A DNA stretch of 23,822 nucleotides from DATHRK01 sp035513295 (GCA_035513295.1 DATKCH010000059.1:1-23822); one strand, 5' to 3'; numbered from the stretch's first letter, positions 15,703-23,508 are shown. Notes: generated from the letters alone by a model not told the origin. Program-made: numbers and translations.

Positions 15703-16485
15703 TTACCACGCGCCGAGTCGCAGGAAGACGACGGGGAACGTGCGCGCCATGATCCGCAGATCCTCGCGCAGCGAACGGCGCTCGATGTACCTGAGGTCGT
15801 ACTCGAGCTTGCGGCGGACGTCTTCCATGCACCGGTCGTAGTGCTGGCTGATTTGCGCCAGGCCGGTGATTCCGGGCGGCACCCTCTGGCGCCGGGGGTA
15901 CTCCCCCAGCGTGCGCCGCAGGCGCTGGAAGATCGCCGGCTGTTCGGGGCGCGGCCCCACGATGCTCATCTCGCCGCGGATCACGTTGACGAGCTGAGGC
16001 AGCTCGTCCAGCCGGAACTGCCTTAGCACGCGCCCCAGTGGCGTGACGCGGGGATCGTCCGGCGCGGCCCACGCCTCCGCCGCGTCGCCGGGCGAGTGGT
16101 GCATCGTCCGGAACTTGTAGATGCGGAAGAGCCGGCCTCCGTAATCCACCCGCCGCCTGTCGGAGAACCTGTGGTCGGTCGGGTCGCGACGGTCGAGCCC
16201 GACCCGGAGCTGCGAGTAGAGCACGGGCCCGGGGGATGTGAGCTTGACCAGGAGCGCCACGACCAGCATGACGGGAAGCGTCAGCAGCAGCAGCATCCAC
16301 GCGACGGCCAGGTTGAGCATCCGCACGGACCGGTTCGCGCCACGGCGACCGATGCCCGCCCTTGCGGGCCCGTGCCCGTTCCGGCTCGGGAAGGCGGTGA
16401 TGTATCCGGTCCGCACATCGACGCGGGCCCGGGCGTAACCGCTCCTTGTCGCGCTGGAGAGTTCGACGTCGTCGGAAAGGCGCAT
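15703..16485 (-). CDS. Initiating sugar transferase (polyprenyl-phosphate sugar-1-phosphate transferase, Bacterial_transf family)
   Basis: A 260-residue monotopic phosphoglycosyl transferase. It has one hydrophobic re-entrant/TM segment (about 55-81) followed by TSPGPVLYSQLRVG, FRIYKFRTM (120-128), the catalytic-type FRLDELPQLVNV (157-168; D160-E161), GEMSIVGPRPE (171-181) and PPGITGLAQ (203-211). It would attach the first sugar-1-phosphate to undecaprenyl phosphate and so start repeat-unit synthesis. It has the short form, without the N-terminal four-TM CoA-binding-like domain of WbaP/WcaJ. A 13-residue loop rich in Asp/Arg (99-114) interrupts the usual sequence after LRVG. The ATG at 16485 is chosen because the open upstream extension looks non-coding; no clear Shine-Dalgarno precedes it. 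Confidence 0.87.
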   Translation of the reverse strand: MRLSDDVELSSATRSGYARARVDVRTGYITAFPSRNGHGPARAGIGRRGANRSVRMLNLAVAWMLLLLTLPVMLVVALLVKLTSPGPVLYSQLRVGLDRRDPTDHRFSDRRRVDYGGRLFRIYKFRTMHHSPGDAAEAWAAPDDPRVTPLGRVLRQFRLDELPQLVNVIRGEMSIVGPRPEQPAIFQRLRRTLGEYPRRQRVPPGITGLAQISQHYDRCMEDVRRKLEYDLRYIERRSLREDLRIMARTFPVVFLRLGAW

Positions 16486-16529
16486 GTAATTTATCTGTTC
16501 GCCGTACTGATCTTGGACCGCTCCTGTCC

Positions 16530-16545
16530 TGCAATGGTCGTGCGC
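16530..16545 (-). promoter_or_regulatory. Candidate sigma-54 promoter of the sugar transferase-GT2 unit
   Basis: On the minus strand GCGCACGACCATTGCA matches CACG-N4-TTGCA perfectly, but the -25 G is replaced by C, a normally invariant position. The predicted start is near 16519, 34 bases before the ATG at 16485, which is the same spacing as at 348 and 5539. The 286-base gap between the kinase gene and the sugar transferase holds no convincing ORF or terminator. Confidence 0.38.
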
Positions 16546-16771
16546 GAAAATCTCACCCACGCGACGATCCTGTATCGATCCGCCGATTTCGCCGCCCCCC
16601 AAGGCATCCCGCGAAGTCGGGAAGGTCGGCGGCGGGCGGAAGCCGGTGGCCGGATCCAGCCGACCTGTCGCCTGCATCCCACAACCTGGCTGAGAAGGTC
16701 CATCGACCGACCGCCGAACAGGTCCGCGCGTGTGCGCCCGCACGAGTGCGACGAGTGAGACCGGGGTTTGG

Positions 16772-17881
16772 TCACATGCCGGCTGCGGACGGCATGCGAC
16801 CGTGCGCGGGTTCCACCGCGGGCAGGCGCACGGCGAAGCGGAACATCGTCCCCCAGTCGTCCCGCGATTCGACGGCCAGTTCCCCGCCCATCGCCTCCAC
16901 GAGCTTGCGGGACGTCGCGAGCCCGAGGCCGGCGCCCGAGAAGGTATATCCGCGCCGTCCCCGTACCCTGCGGAACGGTTGGAACAGACGCCGCTTCACG
17001 TCGTCGGGGATGCCGGGTCCGGTATCCCTGACCGAGAAGCGAACGAGGTCCTCGCCCGCCTGCTCCACGGAAACTTCCACGAACCCCTCCTCGGTGAATT
17101 TCAGGGAGTTCGAGGCCAGGTTCAGTAGAACCCGCCGGAGCGCCGCGGGCTGGCCGGCCCGAACGTCGATCGCCGGCGAATCGATGCGCATCTCGAGGCC
17201 CTTTTCCTCCGCCATCGGCCGCAGGATGTCGCGCAGGGAAGCGAGCAACTCGCGGAGCGAAAACGGGATCGGTTCGCTCTCGATCAGATTCCCGCCGCGG
17301 GCGAGTTCGATGATGTCGCTCGCCATAGAAATGAGCCGCAACGCGGCGCTGTAGATGATGCCCAGCTGACGGCGCTGCGTTTCGTTGACGCCTCCGCTGT
17401 GTTCCCGCCACAGGACCTCGGACAGGAACAGGATCGACGCGAGCGGAGAGCGCAGGTCGTGGGCGATGTCCACGGCAAGGTCCAGACCGTCGGGTTCGCT
17501 GAGCCGTGAGGAGAAGTGCGCGCTCCACTCCGCATCCCAGCCTTCTCGCACTCGCTCGCAGCTGCGCATGAGCGCGACCGTCGAGCCCGTGTCGAGCCCG
17601 TCCGCCTCCGCGCCTGCGAGCAGCTCGCCGCGGATCAGGTCGAGGGCGCGCTTGCGCAGGGCGGACACCGCGGGTGCCTCCGCATTCGGGTCCGTGAGGG
17701 CGGCGGCCACGAGCTCGACCTCGCGGCGCAGTTCGTCGGCGTCCTCGACGTCGCCGAGCTCGCTGCGCCAACGTTCCACGACGCGCGCCGCGGCGCCCCG
17801 GAACGCCGCGTGGAGCGTGCCGGGGGCGTCGGGCGGGGAACCGGACGGGGACCGCGCGGGGGAGTCACCCCGTGGGCTCAT
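16772..17881 (-). CDS. Soluble sensor histidine kinase
   Basis: A 369-residue kinase with no membrane segment. The N-terminal about 125 residues are helical (AAARVVERWRSEL, then LRREVELVAAAL) and recall RsbRD_N-type sensory domains, though this is tentative. The HisKA part has DIAHDLRSPLASIL with the phospho-accepting H141. The HATPase domain shows the N box NLASNSLKF (254-262), G1 DTGPGIP (286-292), and G2 GAGLGLA (316-322). It should phosphorylate the regulator encoded immediately upstream, with which it shares an ATGA overlap (17878-17881). Being cytosolic, it would sense an internal cue or a partner protein rather than a periplasmic ligand. Confidence 0.9.
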   Translation of the reverse strand: MSPRGDSPARSPSGSPPDAPGTLHAAFRGAAARVVERWRSELGDVEDADELRREVELVAAALTDPNAEAPAVSALRKRALDLIRGELLAGAEADGLDTGSTVALMRSCERVREGWDAEWSAHFSSRLSEPDGLDLAVDIAHDLRSPLASILFLSEVLWREHSGGVNETQRRQLGIIYSAALRLISMASDIIELARGGNLIESEPIPFSLRELLASLRDILRPMAEEKGLEMRIDSPAIDVRAGQPAALRRVLLNLASNSLKFTEEGFVEVSVEQAGEDLVRFSVRDTGPGIPDDVKRRLFQPFRRVRGRRGYTFSGAGLGLATSRKLVEAMGGELAVESRDDWGTMFRFAVRLPAVEPAHGRMPSAAGM

Positions 17882-19404
17882 CTCGCCTCGGTGTGGTCGG
17901 GTCCCTTGATGATCGTGTCGCGCTGCAGGCCGTGCTTTTCCATGAGGCGGTACAGAGTGGTCCGGTCGACGCCCGCGATCCGCGCCGCCTTGGACATGTT
18001 TCCGCCGGCGCGGTTCACCAGCCAGATCAGGTACTCCTGCTCGAACTCCGCGAGCACGCGTTCGCGCGCCTCGTGGTAGGGCTCGCTCACGATCTCCGGG
18101 CCGTAGCGCTTGCGCTGGGTCCGGCCGTCGACGCCCGACGTCTCCGCGAAAGGCAAATCCTCGGGGCCGATCTCGGCGCCCGGATCCAGCAGGATCACCG
18201 CGTGCTCCATCACGTTCTGGAGCTCGCGCACGTTGCCGGGCCAGTTCCGCCCCTGGAGAGCCCGCAGGGCCCCGTCGCCGAGCGTGGGCACGGCGGAGGC
18301 GGAGTCCCGATGCCGGCTCCAGTAGTGTGCGAGGAAGTGCCGCGCCAGCATCGGAATGTCGTCCTGCCTGTCCCGGAGCGCGGGCACCTCCAGGGGGACC
18401 ACGCGCAGCCGGTAGTAGAGGTCCCGCCGCAGTTGGCCGTCCTCCAGCGCAGCGCCGGGATCGCGGTTGGTGGCCGCGAGAAACCGGACGTTGACCACCG
18501 CGTCAGTCGTCGTGCTCCCCACGCGGCGCACGACGCCGTCCTGGATGACGCGCAGGAGCTTCGCCTGCGTGGGCATCGACATCTCGGTCAGCTCGTCCAG
18601 GACCAGTGTCCCGCCGTTGGCCGCCTCGATCACCCCCGGCTTGTCCCGCACGGCGCCGGTGAATGCCCCCTTCAGATGGCCGAACATCTCGGACTCCAGG
18701 AGGCCCTCCGGGAGCGCCGCGCAGTTGAGCGCGACCAGCTCTCGGCTGCGGCGGCGGCTATGGTGGTGGATGTACTGGGCGATTAGCTCCTTGCCGGCGC
18801 CGCTCTCGCCCACGATGAACACGGAGGCGTCCGTGGGCGCAACCCGCTTGGCGAGCTCCATCATGCGCACGAAGACCGGCGAAGAACCGAGGATCGGCAG
18901 GTCGAGGTCGCCGGAGGCGACGGCGTGCTGGTCGTCGGGCGGATCGTCCTTCTCGCTCTCCTTGGCGATCAGCACCGCGTGAGCCGCGCGACCTACCAGG
19001 ATCTGCAGGTGCGACGCGGAGAACGGCTTCGGCAGGTAGTCCCACGCGCCCTCGCGTAGCGCCTCGATGCTCGTCTCGACGCTGGGATTGCCCGTCATCA
19101 CGATGACTATGGTCGCCGGGTCGGCCTCCAGGACTTCCCGAAGGATGTCCATGCCCGAAACCTGGGACATGTAGAGGTCGACGAGGACGATGTCCCACTT
19201 CTTGCGGCGTACCATCTCGAGGCCGTCCTCGCCGCGCCCGCAGGACGTCACCTTGTAACCGTCGGTGACGAGAATGCTCTCGCAGCCGTCCCTCAGGTTG
19301 CGGTCGTCGTCGACCAGCAGAAGGCGAAGATTCGCCTTGTCTTCCGGGCTCAGGGCTAGCAGACCCTGGACGTCGGCCGGAGCCCCGGCGTCTGGTAGGC
19401 TCAT
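17878..19404 (-). CDS. Sigma-54-dependent response regulator (NtrC family)
   Basis: A 508-residue three-domain activator. The receiver has LLLVDDDRN, phospho-acceptor D76 in VLVDLYMSQ, the Thr in VMTG and Lys in YLPKPF, all intact. The AAA+ domain (about 170-405) has Walker A GESGAGKE (199-206), the sigma-54-contacting GAFTGA (246-251), Walker B LVLDE and the arginine-rich sensor regions. A Fis-type helix-turn-helix lies at 469-491 (NMSKAARIAGVDRTTLYRLM). It should activate sigma-54 promoters when phosphorylated by the adjacent kinase. The ATG at 19404 is chosen from the receiver start; upstream in-frame starts exist (for example 19449). It is divergent from wzc, and several promoters of the locus look sigma-54-like, so it is probably the local regulator. 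Confidence 0.93.
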   Translation of the reverse strand: MSLPDAGAPADVQGLLALSPEDKANLRLLLVDDDRNLRDGCESILVTDGYKVTSCGRGEDGLEMVRRKKWDIVLVDLYMSQVSGMDILREVLEADPATIVIVMTGNPSVETSIEALREGAWDYLPKPFSASHLQILVGRAAHAVLIAKESEKDDPPDDQHAVASGDLDLPILGSSPVFVRMMELAKRVAPTDASVFIVGESGAGKELIAQYIHHHSRRRSRELVALNCAALPEGLLESEMFGHLKGAFTGAVRDKPGVIEAANGGTLVLDELTEMSMPTQAKLLRVIQDGVVRRVGSTTTDAVVNVRFLAATNRDPGAALEDGQLRRDLYYRLRVVPLEVPALRDRQDDIPMLARHFLAHYWSRHRDSASAVPTLGDGALRALQGRNWPGNVRELQNVMEHAVILLDPGAEIGPEDLPFAETSGVDGRTQRKRYGPEIVSEPYHEARERVLAEFEQEYLIWLVNRAGGNMSKAARIAGVDRTTLYRLMEKHGLQRDTIIKGPDHTEAR

Positions 19405-19706
19405 CGACTCGCTATGCTTTTTGGAAATGGGTGGGCCGGACCTCCGCATGAGACCGGCCGACCCGCCCGATCCGGGCGAGTCTTTCTGGGAGAGGCTTGC
19501 CAAGGTGTGGGCGTTGCGCCGCCGCGTCAAGGCATTCGTGCGGCGGTTGTTGCGGTGGCCCAACAAATGGCGGTCCGGCCCGCTGACCGGTCTCCGGCAA
19601 CGGGGGCTCAAAACGGCACATTCCGGTGTACGCGGTTCGCGGTATCGCATTTGCTTGTCACCGGCGGGGAAATGGCAGGTCTCATCCGATTCAGGGAATC
19701 CGGTTG
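19405..19706. other. Divergent control region between the regulator and wzc
   Basis: About 300 bases without a supported gene. It contains an inverted repeat CGCCCG-ATC-CGGGCG at 19464-19478 close to the regulator start, and a sigma-54-like promoter for wzc at 19640-19655. A 12-mer TGTTGCGGTGGC at 19548-19559 recurs at 23297-23308. On the minus strand a GG-N10-GC arrangement at 19446-19459 is too weak to call. Confidence 0.55.
19640..19655 (+). promoter_or_regulatory. Candidate sigma-54 promoter of wzc
   Basis: CGGTATCGCATTTGCT has GG and GC at the required spacing, a perfect TTGCT -12 box and a poorer -24 box (GG-A only). Transcription would start near 19666, about 41 bases before the ATG at 19707, leaving room for the AGGGA ribosome binding site at 19693-19697. 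The site sits next to the gene of the sigma-54 activator. Confidence 0.45.
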
Positions 19707-22073
19707 ATGGAACACAACGGGAACCTTCCCGCGCCCCACGACGGCTCCGTGCCGGCTACCGCTGCACGGAACGACTGGTCGCTGGGGACGGCGGGACGGT
19801 ACGCGCCCGAAGAAGAGGGCCTGGACTGGCGCCGGTATGTCGCGGCGCTCCTCCGACACAAGTGGCTGGTCCTCGCGCTCGCCCTGCTCGGCGCCGGCGC
19901 CGGGGCGGCGGTCGCGCTGAACATGACTCCGATGTACCACGCGGAGGGCCGGGTCTGGATCGAGGAGCCTCCGCGCGGCGGTCGCGGGGTGATCGAGGCC
20001 GGCCAGCCGCTGGAGAGCTACGGCTGGTTGGAGCTGCTGAAGACCCACGCGGTGCTCGAAGGCGCGGTGCGCGAGCAGCGGCTCAACGTCGCCACGGGGG
20101 ACCCCGCCGATTCGGCGATCGTCCCGCACTTCCAGCTCACCGAGTCGTTCCAGCCCGGCCGCTACACGCTCCAGGTCAGCCGCTCGGGCCGCGAATACGC
20201 CATCCTGGATGGCTCCGGCGAGAAGGTGGGCGAGGCTCCGGTCGGAGAGCCCATCGGCGAGGAGCGCGGCTTCACCCTTACCGCCCCGCGCGGCGCGTTG
20301 GTTCCGGGCAAGTCCTACGCTTTCGAGCTGGCCCCCACCCAGAGCGCCGCGCGTGCGTTGTCCTTCGGCGTGGGCGGGACCGTGGTCCGCGACGGCAACT
20401 TCATCATCGTGACGTTCGAGGGCGAGGAGCCGCGGGCTACCGCTGCCACGCTGCAGTCGGTCCTCGACGAGTTCGTCCGGACCGCCGCCGAGCTCAAGCG
20501 GGCCCGACTGGACGAGCTGACCAAGATCATGGAGGAGCAGCTCGCGCACGCGCGTGAAAGCCTCAACGAGTCCGAGCTCGCGCTGGAGGGCTACCGCGCG
20601 GCGACCATCACGCTGCCGTCGCAGTCTGGCGCGCCGATCGCGGGCGGGGTCGAGTCCACGCAGGATCCGGTGATCCGGAACTACCAGGAGCTGCAGTTCG
20701 AGCTCGAGCAGGTGCGCCGCGACGAGGCCGCCATCCGCCGCGCGCTCGGCGGCGAAGAGGCGGCGGGACTGGGCGCCCTCGAGGTGGTTCCTTCGGCGCG
20801 TGAGACGGGTGAGCTGAATCTGGCGCTGCAGGCGCTCGCGACCAGGCGCGCCGAGCGGCGGGCGCTGCTCCAGCAGTACACGGAGGAGCACCCCCTGGTG
20901 CAGAAGGTCTCGGGCGAGATCGCCTCGCTGGAGTCGACGACGCTGCCCCGGCTCGCACAGGGCGTGCTGAACCGGCTCGATGCGACGGAGCGCGATCTCC
21001 AGGAGCGCATCGGCTCCGCGGCCGGCCAGATCCGGCAGATCCCCGCCCGCTCGATGGAGGAGCAGAGGCTCGTCCGCAACCGGGACATCGCTGACCGCCT
21101 GTACCGGAACATCCAGTCCTCGTACGAGGAGGCGCGGCTGGCAGCCGTCAGCAGCATCCCCGACATCCGCCAGGTGGACCCCGTCGCGGTCCCGGGCCGC
21201 CCGGTTCAGGACGAGCGGATCCGCATGTTCCTCGTGTTTCTGGCGGCCGGACTCGGGTTGGGCCTCGCCCTGGCGCTGCTGCGGGACCGCATGGACCCGC
21301 GCCTGCGCTATCCGAATCAGGTGCGGGACATGGGCCTCCCGATCCTGGCCGCGATCCCGCACATCCGTTCGCCCCGCGCGCTGGGCAAGTTCGAGAACGC
21401 CGCCGAGCTCGTCGAGGCGTTCCGCAACGTCCGCCTGAACGTCTCCTTCGAGAACGGCAACGGCGGACCCGTGAAGCTGACCATCACGAGTCCGGGCAGC
21501 GGCGACGGAAAGTCCTTCGTGTCCGCCAACCTGGCGCTCGCGTACGCCGAACTGGGCCGGCGCACGCTGCTGGTGGACGGAGACACAAGGCGCGGCGCGC
21601 TGCACCGGATGTTCGGACTCGACCGCAAGCCGGGCCTGCTCGACTTCCTGGACGGCACCGCGACCCTCGGCGAGGTGATCAAGTCGACGCCCTACGCCGC
21701 GCTCGATCTGTTGCCTGCGGGGACGCGCCTGAGCCGCGGGCCCGAGCTGCTGTCCACGGGCCGCCTGACCGACCTGCTCGCGGAGCTGGGGAACCGCTAC
21801 GACGCGATCCTGATCGACAGCCCGCCGCTCGGCGCCGGGGTCGACCCGCTGGTCCTCGCGAACGCGACCGGCAACGCCCTCATCGTGCTGCGGACGGGCA
21901 TCACCGACCGCGAGATGACCGAGACCAAGCTGGACAATCTCGAACGCTTCCCGGTGCGGGTGCTCGGGGCCGTGGTGAACGACGTGGAGGCCGGCAAGCT
22001 CTACGGAGGTTACGAGATCTACGGCTATCTGCCCGGGTACGAGGCGCGCGATGAGGTGCCGTCCGGGGTCTGA
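19707..22073 (+). CDS. wzc: Wzc-like polysaccharide co-polymerase with bacterial tyrosine kinase domain
   Basis: A 788-residue inner-membrane protein. The N-terminal Wzz-type domain is bracketed by TM1 (about 53-71) and TM2 (about 507-524), and its long periplasmic part has a coiled-coil-prone middle (about 260-480). The cytoplasmic BY-kinase domain shows Walker A SPGSGDGKS (595-603), Walker A' LLVDGDTR (621-628) and Walker B ILIDSPP (701-707). A C-terminal tyrosine cluster (Y766, Y769, Y772, Y774, Y778) would be autophosphorylated. Such proteins control chain length and export. The chosen ATG has AGGGA nine bases upstream; the frame extends to 19626 without good signals. An insertion at about 150-230, between Wzz-like strands, makes the periplasmic part larger than usual. 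Confidence 0.92.
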   Translation: MEHNGNLPAPHDGSVPATAARNDWSLGTAGRYAPEEEGLDWRRYVAALLRHKWLVLALALLGAGAGAAVALNMTPMYHAEGRVWIEEPPRGGRGVIEAGQPLESYGWLELLKTHAVLEGAVREQRLNVATGDPADSAIVPHFQLTESFQPGRYTLQVSRSGREYAILDGSGEKVGEAPVGEPIGEERGFTLTAPRGALVPGKSYAFELAPTQSAARALSFGVGGTVVRDGNFIIVTFEGEEPRATAATLQSVLDEFVRTAAELKRARLDELTKIMEEQLAHARESLNESELALEGYRAATITLPSQSGAPIAGGVESTQDPVIRNYQELQFELEQVRRDEAAIRRALGGEEAAGLGALEVVPSARETGELNLALQALATRRAERRALLQQYTEEHPLVQKVSGEIASLESTTLPRLAQGVLNRLDATERDLQERIGSAAGQIRQIPARSMEEQRLVRNRDIADRLYRNIQSSYEEARLAAVSSIPDIRQVDPVAVPGRPVQDERIRMFLVFLAAGLGLGLALALLRDRMDPRLRYPNQVRDMGLPILAAIPHIRSPRALGKFENAAELVEAFRNVRLNVSFENGNGGPVKLTITSPGSGDGKSFVSANLALAYAELGRRTLLVDGDTRRGALHRMFGLDRKPGLLDFLDGTATLGEVIKSTPYAALDLLPAGTRLSRGPELLSTGRLTDLLAELGNRYDAILIDSPPLGAGVDPLVLANATGNALIVLRTGITDREMTETKLDNLERFPVRVLGAVVNDVEAGKLYGGYEIYGYLPGYEARDEVPSGV

Positions 22074-22101
22074 GCCCAGGGCGGTGCCGACGCAAGAAGA
22101 A

Positions 22102-22130
22102 AGGGCCGGCCGCTCACCGCGGCCGGCCCT
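22102..22130. terminator. Bidirectional intrinsic terminator between wzc and the pseudo-receiver gene
   Basis: A perfect 12-bp GC-rich stem (22102-22113 with 22119-22130) and a 5-base loop lie between two convergent genes. On the minus strand the stem is followed by TTTCTTCTTG, a usable U-rich tail; on the plus strand the tail CTTCGTG is poor. It should stop the minus-strand gene efficiently and wzc less so. Confidence 0.8.
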
Positions 22131-22149
22131 CTTCGTGTCCGCGAGCTCG

Positions 22150-23031
22150 CTATTTCAGGGCGCGGGTCGCCGCCAGGATGATCTCACGGGGATCCTTCGG
22201 CACCTCCCACGGATCCGCCACCGCCCAGCATCCGGCCCGGATGGCGGCGGCTTCGCCCGGCTCGAGCGCGGCCGACAGGCGCCGCGCGAGACCCCGGGCA
22301 CCTTCCCCGTCGGTGTCCGTCGCCATGACGGCGAGGCGGGAGTCGTCCACCCGCCCCAGCACGTCAGACCTGCGCCCGACCTCCCGAAATACCGCCGCGA
22401 CGCGCCGCAGGTCGACGGGCGCGGCCACCGGCCCGAGCGCGGTCGTTCCTTCCGCGGCCGCTTCCGGGGCGGTCGGCACGGTCCCGCGGCCGTCCGTCGC
22501 GGCCTCGAAGATCACGCACGCGAACGGCTGCTCCATACGCCTCGCGAACGCCGCCAGCTCCTCGCTCCGGCGGAGCAGTCCGGACAGCGTGTATACGCCC
22601 GTCTCGGCGTCCACGTCGGCCGAGTCGCGCGCGGCGTCCGCGTCGCGTTTCGCGCTCGCGTAGAGACGCAACCGGGCGCTGAGCTCGGCGGGTTCCAGGG
22701 GAAACGGTACCAGGTCCCACGCGCCTGCTTCGAACGCCTCGATGCGCTCGGCGCGACCCACGGTGCCCGGGCTGAGGAGCAGGATAGGGGTGCTGAAGGG
22801 TAGAGCGGCCTGCTCGCGCAGGCGCCGACAGGCGGAGACGCCCGTTTCATCGGCGAGGTCGGTGCCGATAAGCACCGCGTCCGGGCGAATGGTGCGGGCC
22901 CGCTCCAGCAGCTGCGCGGCGTTGTACGCTCGCGCGACCGCGAATCCCGCGGGCGCCAGAACCGACTCGAGGGATCTCGTGGTCCACTCGTCACGACTGG
23001 CGATCAGCACCAGGGGCGGCATTACGTGCAT
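22150..23031 (-). CDS. Pseudo-receiver protein with degenerate GGDEF-like domain
   Basis: A 293-residue protein with a response-regulator fold (about 5-125) followed by a GGDEF-like fold (about 138-290). In the receiver, the phospho-acceptor position in AVLIGTDLADETG aligns with Gly (a displaced Asp follows two residues later), the N-terminal acidic pair is reduced to RD, and the conserved Lys before the usual PF is Phe (LVPFPLEP). The C-terminal domain begins DAETGVYTLSGLLRR, a diguanylate-cyclase-like entry, but the active-site hairpin reads GRVDDSRLAVM in place of GGDEF. It is therefore likely to be inactive for phosphoryl transfer and c-di-GMP synthesis, acting perhaps as a protein- or ligand-binding scaffold. 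The ATG at 23031 has AGGA eight bases upstream; 23022 is an alternative. Confidence 0.75.
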   Translation of the reverse strand: MHVMPPLVLIASRDEWTTRSLESVLAPAGFAVARAYNAAQLLERARTIRPDAVLIGTDLADETGVSACRRLREQAALPFSTPILLLSPGTVGRAERIEAFEAGAWDLVPFPLEPAELSARLRLYASAKRDADAARDSADVDAETGVYTLSGLLRRSEELAAFARRMEQPFACVIFEAATDGRGTVPTAPEAAAEGTTALGPVAAPVDLRRVAAVFREVGRRSDVLGRVDDSRLAVMATDTDGEGARGLARRLSAALEPGEAAAIRAGCWAVADPWEVPKDPREIILAATRALK

Positions 23032-23287
23032 CCAGGCAGTCCTGTACGGTCGGGAGAATACCGTTTTTGGACGCGCCCTCGCCCCGGCGGCGGGAACACT
23101 CGGGGGAGAGCGTCGTCCGCGCGTTTCTCTGGCAGTTTTCGTGCGAGTGCGCGCTACTACGGTCCATCCCTTTACGGCGGAACCATTTACCTCGAATGCG
23201 CTGCGGCGCGCCCAGGGCCGCGGGTGCCGCGCGCCCCCCGCACTGCTCACCGGTCTGGTGCGATCCTACAACAGTGAGGCGACCGAC

Positions 23288-23303
23288 TGGGACCGGTGTT
23301 GCG
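23288..23303 (+). promoter_or_regulatory. Candidate sigma-54 promoter upstream of the right-end genes
   Basis: TGGGACCGGTGTTGCG matches TGG-AC at -24 and TTGC at -12 with exact spacing (9 of 12 defined positions). Transcription would start near 23314. It overlaps one arm of the 8-bp inverted repeat, so a repressor or activator could act there. Confidence 0.4.
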
Positions 23304-23353
23304 GTGGCACCACGTAAATGGCAGTATCCGCGAAACCAGCACGCAGTCCTAAC

Positions 23354-23381
23354 TTGTTTATAGATAAAGCTTTAGGATAAT
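23354..23381 (+). promoter_or_regulatory. Candidate sigma-70 promoter in an AT-rich island
   Basis: TTGTTT (23354-23359) and GATAAT (23376-23381) are separated by 16 bases in the most AT-rich stretch of the window. Transcription would begin near 23388 and read into the small ORFs and the partial gene at the right end. Confidence 0.6.
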
Positions 23382-23430
23382 ACGAAGACGGCGCCGGATT
23401 CATGGCGTCAGCCTTGTAGGGGAGGAACGC

Positions 23431-23508
23431 ATGCGAAACCCAGATCCCCGAACCGGAGTCTCGGCCCTCGGTGGAGCCACGCCGCACGGAGGCCGGATTG
23501 TGGTGTAA
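23431..23508 (+). CDS. Possible 25-codon leader ORF with strong ribosome binding site
   Basis: ATG at 23431 follows GGGGAGGA at 23419-23426, one of the best Shine-Dalgarno sequences in the window, and about 43 bases after the predicted sigma-70 start. The frame encodes only 25 residues (MRNPDPRTGV...) and ends with TAA at 23506-23508. It may be a leader peptide, or the true start of the overlapping zinc-ribbon frame if a frameshift or a sequence error lies between them. No family is recognised. Confidence 0.35.
   Translation: MRNPDPRTGVSALGGATPHGGRIVV

Larger units (their letters stand above)
23032..23430. other. Intergenic region with candidate promoters
   Basis: About 400 bases between the minus-strand pseudo-receiver gene and rightward genes, with no supported ORF. 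It holds an 8-bp inverted repeat (CACCGGTC at 23248-23255, GACCGGTG at 23291-23298), a sigma-54-like site (23288-23303) and an unusually AT-rich block with a sigma-70-like promoter (23354-23381). Confidence 0.5.

Noticed and set aside
19608..21605. A 665-codon minus-strand open frame opposite wzc
   Set aside because: The wzc frame has unmistakable Wzz and BY-kinase motifs; the opposite frame has none.
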